Origin: Negativicutes bacterium
GTDB taxonomy: Bacteria > Bacillota > Negativicutes > JAGOZY01
Direction: 5' to 3'
DNA length: 5,525 nucleotides
NCBI GenBank assembly: GCA_018058445.1
Contig: JAGOZY010000091.1
Span: 1 to 5,525 of the forward strand
The stretch's first letter is position 1. Every line of letters begins with the position of its first letter. The notes under the pieces were generated by a model, which worked only from the letters and a program-made list of their open reading frames with translations, did not search any database and was not told the origin of the DNA. The translations under genes were made by a program, and so were the position numbers. Positions 1-5,525 of the stretch are shown here, piece after piece.

Positions 1-6
1 AGAGTC

Positions 7-35
7 TTGACGAACAAATTAGAAGAAGGTATTCT
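7..35 (+). promoter_or_regulatory. Probable sigma-A promoter of the lacI-type regulator gene
   Basis: The -35 element TTGACG (7-12) matches the consensus at 5 of 6 bases. It is followed by a 17-base spacer and the -10 element TATTCT (30-35), a 4 of 6 match. Transcription would start near base 42, just upstream of the palindromic operator at 51-66, so a bound repressor would block early elongation or promoter clearance. No equally good promoter was found in the gap before the second gene, so this one may also drive the downstream genes. Confidence 0.6.
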
Positions 36-50
36 AAAGTTATAAGAAAA

Positions 51-66
51 TTGCAAACGTTTGCAA
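51..66. promoter_or_regulatory. Perfect 16-bp palindromic operator (LacI/PurR type), copy 1
   Basis: TTGCAAACGTTTGCAA equals its own reverse complement. The core GCAAACGTTTGC matches the core of the E. coli PurR operator, and the central CG step is typical for LacI-family proteins that insert a hinge leucine there. It lies downstream of the predicted transcription start and touches the ribosome binding site of the regulator gene, which suggests autorepression. It also fits the CcpA cre consensus (WTGNAANCGNWNNCW), so catabolite control is an alternative or additional reading. Fifteen of its bases recur at 1117-1131. Confidence 0.85.
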
Positions 67-71
67 AGGAG
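65..71 (+). promoter_or_regulatory. Ribosome binding site that sets the TTG start of the regulator
   Basis: AAAGGAG lies 11 bases upstream of the TTG at 83. The ATG at 75 is in another frame and stops after six codons, so it is not the start. The site overlaps the last two bases of the operator palindrome. In the mRNA the palindrome could also fold into a short hairpin (6-bp stem, ACGT loop) immediately next to this site. Confidence 0.7.
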
Positions 72-82
72 CGGATGATAGA

Positions 83-1075
83 TTGGTTACCTTAGAAGAC
101 GTTGCAAAAAAAGCCCAAGTCTCCGCAAGTACCGTCTCAAGAGTTCTGAGTGGAAAAGTGGCTGTAGCACCCGATACGGCAAAGCGGGTTCGTCAAGCCG
201 TGCAAGAGCTCGAATATCAGCCAAACTTACTCGCTCAAGGCCTTAAAGGAACGTCTTTGCGTACGATTGGCATACTGCTTCCAAATGTCAGGAGCCTAGC
301 CTTCCCAGCCGCACTACGAGGCATCGAAGATGTCGCTCATCAAGCAGGCTATACAGTCGTCTTTTGTGACACGGATGAAGATCCGGAGAAAGAGCGGCTT
401 TATATTCGCAATTTAAAACAGCGTCTGATTGATGGACTCATCTTGACAACTGCCCATCCAGACAATCCGAACTTAGCCGACTTAGTCGCAGAAGAATTTC
501 CTGTCGTAGCTCTAGTCCGGCACCTTGAAGGGGTGAGCGATGCGATTATTGTTGATAACCGGGCCGGTGCTTATGAAGCGACAAAATATATGTTATCCCG
601 CGGCATTCGCCGCTTATGGGTCTTAAATGGTGATCCCAAGCTTCTTTTATATAAAGAGCGTTGCGAGGGAATACGCCAAGCTTATCAGGAAGAAAATATT
701 TCCTGGGATCAGGTACAAATTTTTTCTACTTTGTATGACACAGAAGATTCCTATCGAAAAGTTCAGGAACTCCTTCAAACAGAAGCTTTACCGGAAGGCA
801 TTTTTGCCCTAAATGATCCAAAGGCGATCGGGGCTCTTCGAGCCCTTACTGAGGCAGGTATCTCAGTACCTGAGCAGGTTTCGGTGTTTGGATTTGATGA
901 CTTGGATGTCGCCCCTTGGCTTTCACCAGCTCTGACAACGGTTGCCCAGCCTTTTTATCAGATGGGGCAAGAAGCTTGTCAAAGGCTTATTGAACGGATT
1001 ACTACAAAAGAAAAACTGCCTATCGTCCAAAAAATATTACCGGCAAAGCTGATGATTCGTGAATCTGTTCGATAA
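83..1075 (+). CDS. LacI/GalR-family transcriptional repressor
   Basis: Cytoplasmic DNA-binding regulator of 330 residues, the normal length for the family. Residues 3-23 form the helix-turn-helix, with TVSRVL (17-22) in and just after the recognition helix. Residues 47-55 are the hinge helix, with Leu54-Lys55 at the positions that PurR uses to intercalate in the central CpG of its operator. Residues from about 61 onward form the periplasmic-binding-like effector domain, beginning TIGILLPNV and including the family motif VSVFGFDDLDVAPWLSP (266-282) followed by LTTV. The start is TTG at 83, chosen because the family signature begins at once (VTLEDVAKKA) and AAAGGAG precedes it. Palindromes in front of its own gene and in front of the next gene are its most likely operators, giving autoregulation and local control of the reductase/dehydrogenase/importer genes. 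The effector is unknown and is probably a substrate or product of the pathway. The family call is firm; the target assignment is inference. Confidence 0.95.
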   Translation: MVTLEDVAKKAQVSASTVSRVLSGKVAVAPDTAKRVRQAVQELEYQPNLLAQGLKGTSLRTIGILLPNVRSLAFPAALRGIEDVAHQAGYTVVFCDTDEDPEKERLYIRNLKQRLIDGLILTTAHPDNPNLADLVAEEFPVVALVRHLEGVSDAIIVDNRAGAYEATKYMLSRGIRRLWVLNGDPKLLLYKERCEGIRQAYQEENISWDQVQIFSTLYDTEDSYRKVQELLQTEALPEGIFALNDPKAIGALRALTEAGISVPEQVSVFGFDDLDVAPWLSPALTTVAQPFYQMGQEACQRLIERITTKEKLPIVQKILPAKLMIRESVR

Positions 1076-1116
1076 ATAAAAAGAAAAAACGGATTGAATA
1101 AAATTTTTAAATAACC

Positions 1117-1132
1117 TTGCAAACGTTTGCAG
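1117..1132. promoter_or_regulatory. Palindromic operator, copy 2, upstream of the ene-reductase gene
   Basis: TTGCAAACGTTTGCAG shares its first 15 bases with the copy at 51-66. The perfect palindrome here is 14 bp (1118-1131). It sits 34 bases upstream of the TTG start of the reductase gene and in the only gap between that gene and the regulator. No convincing -35/-10 pair was found around it: TTGCAA at 1117 could act as a -35, but only weak -10 candidates (around 1139-1145) follow. The site may therefore control a weak promoter, or act as a roadblock to transcription arriving from the regulator gene. It also fits the cre consensus. Confidence 0.85.
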
Positions 1133-1150
1133 ATGATTTGAATAGGATTA

Positions 1151-1158
1151 AAGGAGGA
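1151..1158 (+). promoter_or_regulatory. Strong ribosome binding site for the TTG start at 1166
   Basis: AAGGAGGA, a near-perfect anti-16S match, ends 7 bases before TTG at 1166. No in-frame ATG lies close by (the next methionine is residue 50, inside the conserved barrel start), so this site decides the start. Confidence 0.85.
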
Positions 1159-1165
1159 GAAAAAA

Positions 1166-2518
1166 TTGGCACAGCACGAAAAATTTTCTTGTAAATCTGG
1201 TGAGGATCTTAAATCATTAGCGGCTTCTTTAGGGGTGAAATTGCCTTACCAGGAGGACATCTCTCCTTTGGGGAAATCGTTGGAACTTGGAAAATGGAAA
1301 GTACCCAATCGGATGGTCATTCAGCCCATGGAAGGCTGCGACGGAGATGACATGGGTCGCCCGAGTGAATTGACGATGCGACGATATGAGCGCTTTGCTC
1401 GCGGTGGATCAGGGCTTCTTTGGATGGAAGCCACGGCAGTTCATCCAGATGGCAGAGCAAACCCGAGACAATTGCAAATCCGCGAAGAATCTTTGGAAGC
1501 ATTGACAGAAATGGTTCATCGAACTCGAGTGGCTGCCAAAGAAGCAGGACAAGAAAATCCGATTTTGATTGTTCAGCTCACTCATTCGGGGCGCTATAGT
1601 AAACCGGATGGTACAGCAAGGCCAATCACAGCGACAGAAAATGTTTTTCTGGATGCGAAATTAACAGGAGAGCGTCATATCATTACGGACGATGAGCTTG
1701 ATGCTTTGCAAGAAAACTACATCACTGCAGCAAAGCTAGCAATACAAGCTGGTTTTGATGGGGTTGATATCAAAAGTTGTCACGGCTATTTACTCGGAGA
1801 GCTTCTTTCTGGCTACAACCGTCCAGGAAAATATGGCGGCAGCTTAGAGAATCGTACTCGAATGATTCGCGAAGTCACCAAGAAGGTCTACCAAGCAGTC
1901 GAGGGAAAAGTATTTATTGCCAGCCGTTTAAATGTGTATGATGGATTGCCAGCTCCATCGGGTTGGGGATCTGATTCTGATGGAAAACCAGACTGGACAG
2001 AACCTCAATGGCTCATTAAAGAACTGTATGAGCGAGGAATGATCCTAATTGATGCGACTTGTGGTAATCCCTACTACAATCCGCACATCAATCGTCCTTA
2101 TGATAGAGGCTATTATACGCCACCAGTTCACCCACTGGAAAACTTGACAGTTTTGCTTGAGGCAGCGCGTCAGGTAAAGCAGGCTGAGCCCAAAATGTCT
2201 GTGATTTGTAGTGGGCTCACCTGGCTACGAAGATTTGGTGGTAACGTTGGAGCAGCAGGCGTTGCTGAAGGTAGTTACGACCTTGCTGGGTTTGGTCGTC
2301 AAGCCCTTGCCTATCCAAATTATGCCAAAGATCTACTGGCTGGAAACTGGCAGGCCAATCAAGAATGCCTGACTTGCAGTAGTTGTACTGTGATGATGCG
2401 TGATGGCGGAGTCTCTGGTTGCCCGATCCGCGACGGAGAAGTATATCGTCCCCTCTTCCAAAAAGGAAGAGAAGGAAAAGAAGCCATTGACGGTAGCGCG
2501 GTTGCTTACCACGTTTAA
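1166..2518 (+). CDS. FMN/[4Fe-4S] ene-reductase-type oxidoreductase (old yellow enzyme family, short form)
   Basis: A 450-residue cytoplasmic flavoprotein related to the N-terminal half of 2,4-dienoyl-CoA reductase (FadH), trimethylamine dehydrogenase and BaiCD-type reductases. The family reduces C=C bonds conjugated to carbonyl or carboxyl groups. After about 35 non-barrel residues the TIM barrel runs from LGKWKVPNRM (41-50) to about 394. Visible marks are QPM (53-55), HSGRY (140-144, with a candidate catalytic Tyr), DIKSCHGYLLGELLS (201-215), the NRPGKYGGSLENR motif (218-230), SR (253-254), and the phosphate-binding region CSG (348-350) plus GFGRQALAYP (375-384). Four cysteines (401, 404, 407, 419; C-x2-C-x2-C-x11-C) form the expected [4Fe-4S] site. 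The protein ends about 30 residues later, so the FAD/NAD(P)H domain found in the roughly 640-730-residue relatives is absent; electrons must come from a separate partner. The TTG start is supported by AAGGAGGA. An operator lies just upstream and the dehydrogenase gene follows. The substrate is unknown. The family call is firm, the exact reaction is not. Confidence 0.9.
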   Translation: MAQHEKFSCKSGEDLKSLAASLGVKLPYQEDISPLGKSLELGKWKVPNRMVIQPMEGCDGDDMGRPSELTMRRYERFARGGSGLLWMEATAVHPDGRANPRQLQIREESLEALTEMVHRTRVAAKEAGQENPILIVQLTHSGRYSKPDGTARPITATENVFLDAKLTGERHIITDDELDALQENYITAAKLAIQAGFDGVDIKSCHGYLLGELLSGYNRPGKYGGSLENRTRMIREVTKKVYQAVEGKVFIASRLNVYDGLPAPSGWGSDSDGKPDWTEPQWLIKELYERGMILIDATCGNPYYNPHINRPYDRGYYTPPVHPLENLTVLLEAARQVKQAEPKMSVICSGLTWLRRFGGNVGAAGVAEGSYDLAGFGRQALAYPNYAKDLLAGNWQANQECLTCSSCTVMMRDGGVSGCPIRDGEVYRPLFQKGREGKEAIDGSAVAYHV

Positions 2519-2632
2519 ATCAACACATGGTACAACCGTAGTGAATTAGAATAAGTCTTTCGGTAGTATTGAAAACTTTTTTCTTCACTCATTATTCATT
2601 TGTGGAATAATAAAAGAATTTAAAGTTATAAT

Positions 2633-2640
2633 AAGGAGGA
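2633..2640 (+). promoter_or_regulatory. Ribosome binding site of the alcohol dehydrogenase gene
   Basis: AAGGAGGA ends 6 bases before the ATG at 2647. The rest of the 128-base gap (2519-2646) is AT-rich. It holds TTGAAA (2569-2574) without a good -10 at the right distance, and a perfect TATAAT (2627-2632) that abuts this site and is too close to the gene to serve as a normal -10. No convincing terminator was seen, so co-transcription with the upstream gene is plausible. Confidence 0.8.
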
Positions 2641-2646
2641 ACTTAG

Positions 2647-3741
2647 ATGCTTGCTCAAACAATGGTACTCACAAAATTCTTGGCTCCTCTCGAAGCTCGC
2701 GAAGTGGAAATTCCCGAACTTGCTTCGGGTGAGATGCTTGTTCAAATTGATGCAGCCGGGGTTTGTGGCTCAGATGTTCATATGTGGAAAGGGGAAGACC
2801 CACGGACACCCCTACCGATCATTCTGGGTCATGAAGGAGTCGGAACCATTTTAAAAATTGCTGGAAACAAGCAAGATGTAAATGGCTCTGAGCTGAAAGT
2901 CGGTGATCGGATTCTTTGGAATCGTGGAGTGGTATGCGGTCAATGTCATTTTTGTGCCATTGAAGCGGATCTTTCTCTCTGCATAAATCGACGAACCTAT
3001 GGAATCAACCGATGCTTTGATGATTTTCCTCACCTGACAGGTTGTTATAGTACCCATATTTTACTTGATGCTCGAACCAATGTGTTCCCAGTACCCAAAG
3101 AAGCAGATCCTGCGGTACTTGTACCAGCATCTTGCTCAGGGGCGACAGTCGCTCATGCTTTTGACCTGCACCCCGTCCGCTTTGGCGATACGGTCCTTGT
3201 TCAAGGGCCTGGACCGTTAGGTATGTTTGCGACGGCTTTTGCAAAGCGTATGGGCGCGAAAAAAGTGATCGTCACCGGTGGATCGGAAAGCCGTTTGGCT
3301 ATGTGCAAAGACTTTGGGGCCGATCTGGTTTTAAATCGTCATAGCATGAGCCTGGAAGAGCGTCGTGACGCAGTTCTGGAAGCGACTGGTGGACGAGGAG
3401 TGGATATCGCTCTTGAAGCCGTGGGACATCCTTCGGCAGTACACGAGGGAATCAAGCTCGTAAGATCTGGTGGCGCCTATCTCAGCGTGGGATTTTCTCA
3501 GCCTCCGGGCGACTGCCAAGTCGATTTCTTTAAAGAAGTTACAGCGAAGAATTTAAAAATCCAAGGAGTTTGGGTAAGTGCTGCAAAGCATACTCAAATG
3601 GCGTTGGAGTTAGTTTTAGCCGATTTACCCAAGTTTTCTAAATTAGTCACCCATCGCTTTGCTTTAAATGAAGCCAATGAAGCGCTAAAAGTAATGAATG
3701 AACGGGATGCTCTAAAAGCGGTGTTATTGCCTGGGAAGTAA
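2647..3741 (+). CDS. Zinc-dependent medium-chain alcohol dehydrogenase (MDR family)
   Basis: A 364-residue cytoplasmic NAD(P)-dependent dehydrogenase, full length for the threonine/sorbitol dehydrogenase-like branch, interconverting an alcohol and a ketone or aldehyde. The N-terminal GroES-like domain carries the catalytic zinc ligands Cys40 (GVCGSDVH), His62-Glu63 (GHEGVG) and probably Cys163 (ASCSGAT). The structural zinc lobe has Cys97, Cys100, Cys103 and Cys112, with eight rather than the usual seven residues between the last two. The Rossmann domain shows GPGPLG (187-192). The end of its second strand reads VIVTGGSESR (207-216), with Gly where NAD-dependent relatives usually have Asp, which hints at NADP(H); this is weak evidence. 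The ATG start has an ideal AAGGAGGA site. The gene sits between the ene-reductase and the importer genes, so it probably acts on the same imported compound or its reduced product. The substrate cannot be read from the sequence. Confidence 0.93.
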   Translation: MLAQTMVLTKFLAPLEAREVEIPELASGEMLVQIDAAGVCGSDVHMWKGEDPRTPLPIILGHEGVGTILKIAGNKQDVNGSELKVGDRILWNRGVVCGQCHFCAIEADLSLCINRRTYGINRCFDDFPHLTGCYSTHILLDARTNVFPVPKEADPAVLVPASCSGATVAHAFDLHPVRFGDTVLVQGPGPLGMFATAFAKRMGAKKVIVTGGSESRLAMCKDFGADLVLNRHSMSLEERRDAVLEATGGRGVDIALEAVGHPSAVHEGIKLVRSGGAYLSVGFSQPPGDCQVDFFKEVTAKNLKIQGVWVSAAKHTQMALELVLADLPKFSKLVTHRFALNEANEALKVMNERDALKAVLLPGK

Positions 3742-3751
3742 AAATTTCGGG

Positions 3752-3761
3752 TGTGATCACA
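3752..3761. repeat. 10-bp perfect palindrome TGTGATCACA in the gap before the binding-protein gene
   Basis: TGTGATCACA is self-complementary and overlaps a -10-like CATAAT (3760-3765), but no -35 element is found at the right distance. It has the half-sites of a CRP box without the 6-base spacer, so it is not a standard CRP or FNR site. It could be a small operator or chance in a 55-base gap. Confidence 0.25.
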
Positions 3762-3796
3762 TAATTTTTTCTGATGGGGAAGGAGAGAAGGTTTCT

Positions 3797-4966
3797 ATGA
3801 AAGGACTTCAAAAGTGGTTTTTGGTAGCAGGTCTGGTGCTCTCTCTAGGACTACTCGCAGGTTGTGGCGGGGACAAAAAGGCGGATTCAGGTGAAATCGT
3901 CATTGGTAATCTTCAGGATCTAAGCGGTCCAACATCGGTTAACGGAAATATGGTTGCTCGCGGAGCAGAACTTGCAGTAGAGCGAATTAATGCTGCAGGC
4001 GGAGTCAATGGTAAAAAAATTCGTTTAGTAACTCTTGATACAAAAGGTGATGTGCAAGAAGCCATTAAAGCTTACAACCGATTGGTTGATCAGGAGAAAG
4101 CAGTTGCTGTTGTCGGACCTCCTGTCAGTAATATCGGTCTAGCTTTGGCTCCGATTGCAAATCAGAAAAAAGTGCCAATTTTGGGCAGCTTTATTGATCC
4201 TCGGGTCACTGTGGATGAAAAAACTGGCAAAGCCCAGCCAGCAATGTTCTTAATGCAGCCGAGCAGTATCCAATATGGTGAAATTCTTGCTGGTTACTCG
4301 TTAGAAAAAATGAATGTGAAAAAGTTTGGTATTTTATATGACCAATCCAATGCTTTTGCAGTTTCAATGATTGCTCCCTTTAAGAAGTATGTCGAAGCTC
4401 ATGGCGGTGAAGTCGTTATTGAACTGGTCTACGCAAAAGGCGACAAAGACTTCAAAACTCAATTGGCTAAGATTAAAGAAGCTGGAGTAGATGCTCTTTA
4501 TGCGCCAAACTATACCCAAGACATGGTTATTATCGCAAAACAAAAAAACCAAGTCGGACTCCAAGTACCGATGATTTCTGGTATTGATGCAGCGCCTCCT
4601 TTGGCAAGCCTGATTAACGATCCAGAAGCAGCAAACAATATCTATTTTGCCAATAATATTTCTGAAAAAGAGCCACAACTTCAAGAAGTCAGTAAAGCTT
4701 ATAAAGAAAAATACAAAGAAGATGCGATCAATAAAAGCTTCCTCGGTTATGATGCAGTTTATATGTTAGCTGATTCAGCTAAACGTGAAGGAGCTACTGG
4801 CCCTGGAATCATCAAAGGCCTGGAGACTTTAAAAGATCTACCAGGAACAACAGGTGTCTTGACCATGTCAAACGCCACCCACCAATTGGTCGGACTTAGC
4901 ATGGTTATGTATGAAATTAAAGACGGAAAATACGTTGAACTAGAGCGTTATGCTCTGAAAAAATAG
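3797..4966 (+). CDS. LIV-type ABC transporter substrate-binding lipoprotein
   Basis: Extracellular receptor of a branched-chain-amino-acid/HAAT-type ABC importer, 389 residues, the usual length. Residues 1-22 are a lipoprotein signal (basic start MKGLQK, hydrophobic core, lipobox LAGC) with Cys23 as the lipidated residue, so the mature protein is anchored on the outer face of the membrane. A short polar linker (GGDKKADSGE) leads into the type I periplasmic-binding fold: IVIGNLQDLSGPTSVNG (34-50), GAELAVERINAAGGVNGKKI (56-75), AVVGPPVSNIG (104-114), KKFGILYD (175-182). By eye, the ligand-contact Thr and Glu of E. coli LivJ (in its AATxPE and GPEG segments) align here with Ile133 and Ile263/Asp264. 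The ligand may therefore not be a standard branched-chain amino acid; related receptors take aromatic acids, amides or urea. AAGGAG (3780-3785) precedes the ATG. The permease gene follows. Confidence 0.93.
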   Translation: MKGLQKWFLVAGLVLSLGLLAGCGGDKKADSGEIVIGNLQDLSGPTSVNGNMVARGAELAVERINAAGGVNGKKIRLVTLDTKGDVQEAIKAYNRLVDQEKAVAVVGPPVSNIGLALAPIANQKKVPILGSFIDPRVTVDEKTGKAQPAMFLMQPSSIQYGEILAGYSLEKMNVKKFGILYDQSNAFAVSMIAPFKKYVEAHGGEVVIELVYAKGDKDFKTQLAKIKEAGVDALYAPNYTQDMVIIAKQKNQVGLQVPMISGIDAAPPLASLINDPEAANNIYFANNISEKEPQLQEVSKAYKEKYKEDAINKSFLGYDAVYMLADSAKREGATGPGIIKGLETLKDLPGTTGVLTMSNATHQLVGLSMVMYEIKDGKYVELERYALKK

Positions 4967-5045
4967 GGTAGACTATAGAATTTAAGGTTTTTAAATTAAA
5001 AGGGGATTATGTAACGGATTTTCAGGAATAAGGGAACGGGTCGGA

Positions 5046-5077
5046 AGGAAGAGGTGCTTTTTTATAGCATCTCTCCT
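5046..5077 (+). other. Imperfect RNA hairpin between the binding-protein and permease genes
   Basis: Bases 5050-5058 pair with 5066-5074 (nine pairs including one G-U) around a T-rich 7-base loop. The stem can be extended by 5046-5048 with 5075-5077 past a one-base bulge. No run of T follows the stem (the next bases are CTTCTGATCGG), so it is not a standard intrinsic terminator. It more likely protects the 3' end of the binding-protein transcript, or partly attenuates transcription so that the receptor is made in excess of the membrane subunits. The rest of the 140-base gap (4967-5106) shows nothing else clear. Confidence 0.5.
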
Positions 5078-5106
5078 CTTCTGATCGGAATGGGGGCATA
5101 AATATA

Positions 5107-5525
5107 GTGGGAATCCAACAGTTAATCAATGGGATTTCACTCGGATCAGTCTATGCGCTGATTGCAGTAGGCTTTGCACTAGTATTTAACATCTTAAAGT
5201 TTTCTAATTTTTCTCAAGGTGGATTAATGGGAGTTACCGCTTATATCGGCTATATCGCGTCACAGGCGCTTTCGCCTTATATAGATGGTCCAGCACTTTT
5301 TGTTGCGACCCTTCTTTGTGCTGCATTCGGCGGCGGTGTCGTAGCTCTTTTTGTAGAGCGAGTTGCGTTTAGACGGCTACGAAATCAAGGTAGCCCAGTA
5401 ATTTACTACTTTATCTCATCCATTACGATGGGAATTTTGTTAGAAAATTTAATTACTGTCGCATTTAGCAGTAATTTTTATTCTTATCCAAAGTTTTTCC
5501 CAGTGACTTTGATCCACCTCGGATC
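5107..5525 (+). CDS. livH: LivH-type ABC transporter permease, 3'-truncated by the window edge
   Basis: Integral membrane subunit of the same LIV-type importer; 139 residues plus a partial codon are present, about half of the normal 290 or so. The N-terminus GIQQLINGISLGSVYALIAVGFALVFNILKFSNFSQGG is the LivH family signature (LivH usually reads NFAHGD where this has NFSQGG). Hydrophobic segments lie at about 10-30, 38-56, 62-83 and 98-120, with the conserved ERVAFRRLR (84-92) between the third and fourth. The start is GTG at 5107: the nearby ATG at 5090 is in another frame and meets a stop after three codons. Its ribosome binding site is modest (GGGGG at 5092-5096, 10 bases away), weaker than those of the upstream genes, consistent with lower expression than the receptor. 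The gene is intact up to the edge; genes for LivM, LivG and LivF partners are expected downstream. Confidence 0.92.
   Translation, partial: MGIQQLINGISLGSVYALIAVGFALVFNILKFSNFSQGGLMGVTAYIGYIASQALSPYIDGPALFVATLLCAAFGGGVVALFVERVAFRRLRNQGSPVIYYFISSITMGILLENLITVAFSSNFYSYPKFFPVTLIHLG

Noticed and set aside
75..95. ATG at 75 as start of the regulator gene
   Set aside because: It is in a different frame and reaches TAG after six codons; the TTG at 83 starts the conserved LacI helix-turn-helix directly.
627..812. Open frame of 61 codons inside the regulator gene
   Set aside because: It lies wholly within a well-supported gene in another frame and shows no family features.
2535..2580. ACCG...CGGT pairing followed by a T-run (2577-2583) as a terminator after the reductase gene
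   Set aside because: The stem is only four base pairs with a loop of over 20 bases, and the T-run is not adjacent to it.
2627..2632. Perfect TATAAT as a promoter for the dehydrogenase gene
   Set aside because: It abuts the ribosome binding site, so transcription would start within or after that site, and no -35 element lies at 16-18 bases.
2851..3244. Reverse-strand open frames inside the dehydrogenase gene
   Set aside because: They are shadows of the conserved zinc dehydrogenase and have no recognisable motifs.
4364..4684. Reverse-strand open frame of 106 codons inside the receptor gene
   Set aside because: It lies fully inside the binding-protein gene, whose family match covers the region; the residue composition looks like an antisense artefact.
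5001..5014. AGGGGAT followed by ATG TAA, a start-stop pair in the gap after the receptor gene
   Set aside because: It could resemble a regulatory minimal open frame, but one such six-base match in an AT-rich gap is expected by chance and nothing else supports it.

Overview
The window looks like part of a catabolic or redox operon from an anaerobic, low-to-moderate-GC Firmicute. Strong AAGGAGG-type ribosome binding sites, frequent TTG/GTG starts, an old-yellow-enzyme-type reductase with an iron-sulfur cysteine motif and a lipoprotein solute-binding protein all fit Clostridia. A Desulfitobacterium/Desulfosporosinus-like source is a guess from gene content, not something the sequence proves. All five genes lie on the + strand, and no RNA gene, insertion sequence or CRISPR array was seen. 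No gap between genes exceeds 300 bases.

Layout. Bases 1-82 hold a good sigma-A-type promoter (TTGACG, 17-base spacer, TATTCT) followed by a perfect 16-bp palindrome that abuts the ribosome binding site of the first gene. Bases 83-1075 encode a LacI/GalR-family repressor (TTG start). The gap at 1076-1165 repeats 15 bases of the same palindrome just upstream of the second gene. Bases 1166-2518 encode a 450-residue FMN/[4Fe-4S] ene-reductase-type flavoprotein without the usual C-terminal FAD/NAD(P)H module. After a 128-base gap, 2647-3741 encode a zinc-dependent medium-chain alcohol dehydrogenase. After a further 55 bases, 3797-4966 encode a LIV-type (branched-chain amino acid/HAAT family) ABC substrate-binding lipoprotein. 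A 140-base gap with an imperfect hairpin leads to the LivH-type permease gene at 5107, which runs off the right edge. The remaining transporter genes (livM, livG, livF types) are expected beyond it.

Working model (inference). The importer brings in a small organic acid, amino-acid-like or unsaturated/aromatic compound. The alcohol dehydrogenase and the ene-reductase carry out carbonyl/alcohol and C=C redox steps on it. The LacI-type protein represses its own gene and the downstream genes through the two palindromes and is released by a pathway metabolite. The individual families are all known. The less ordinary points are the twin operators, the stand-alone Fe-S ene-reductase paired with a dehydrogenase, and an importer whose binding protein seems to lack the usual amino-acid-recognition residues.
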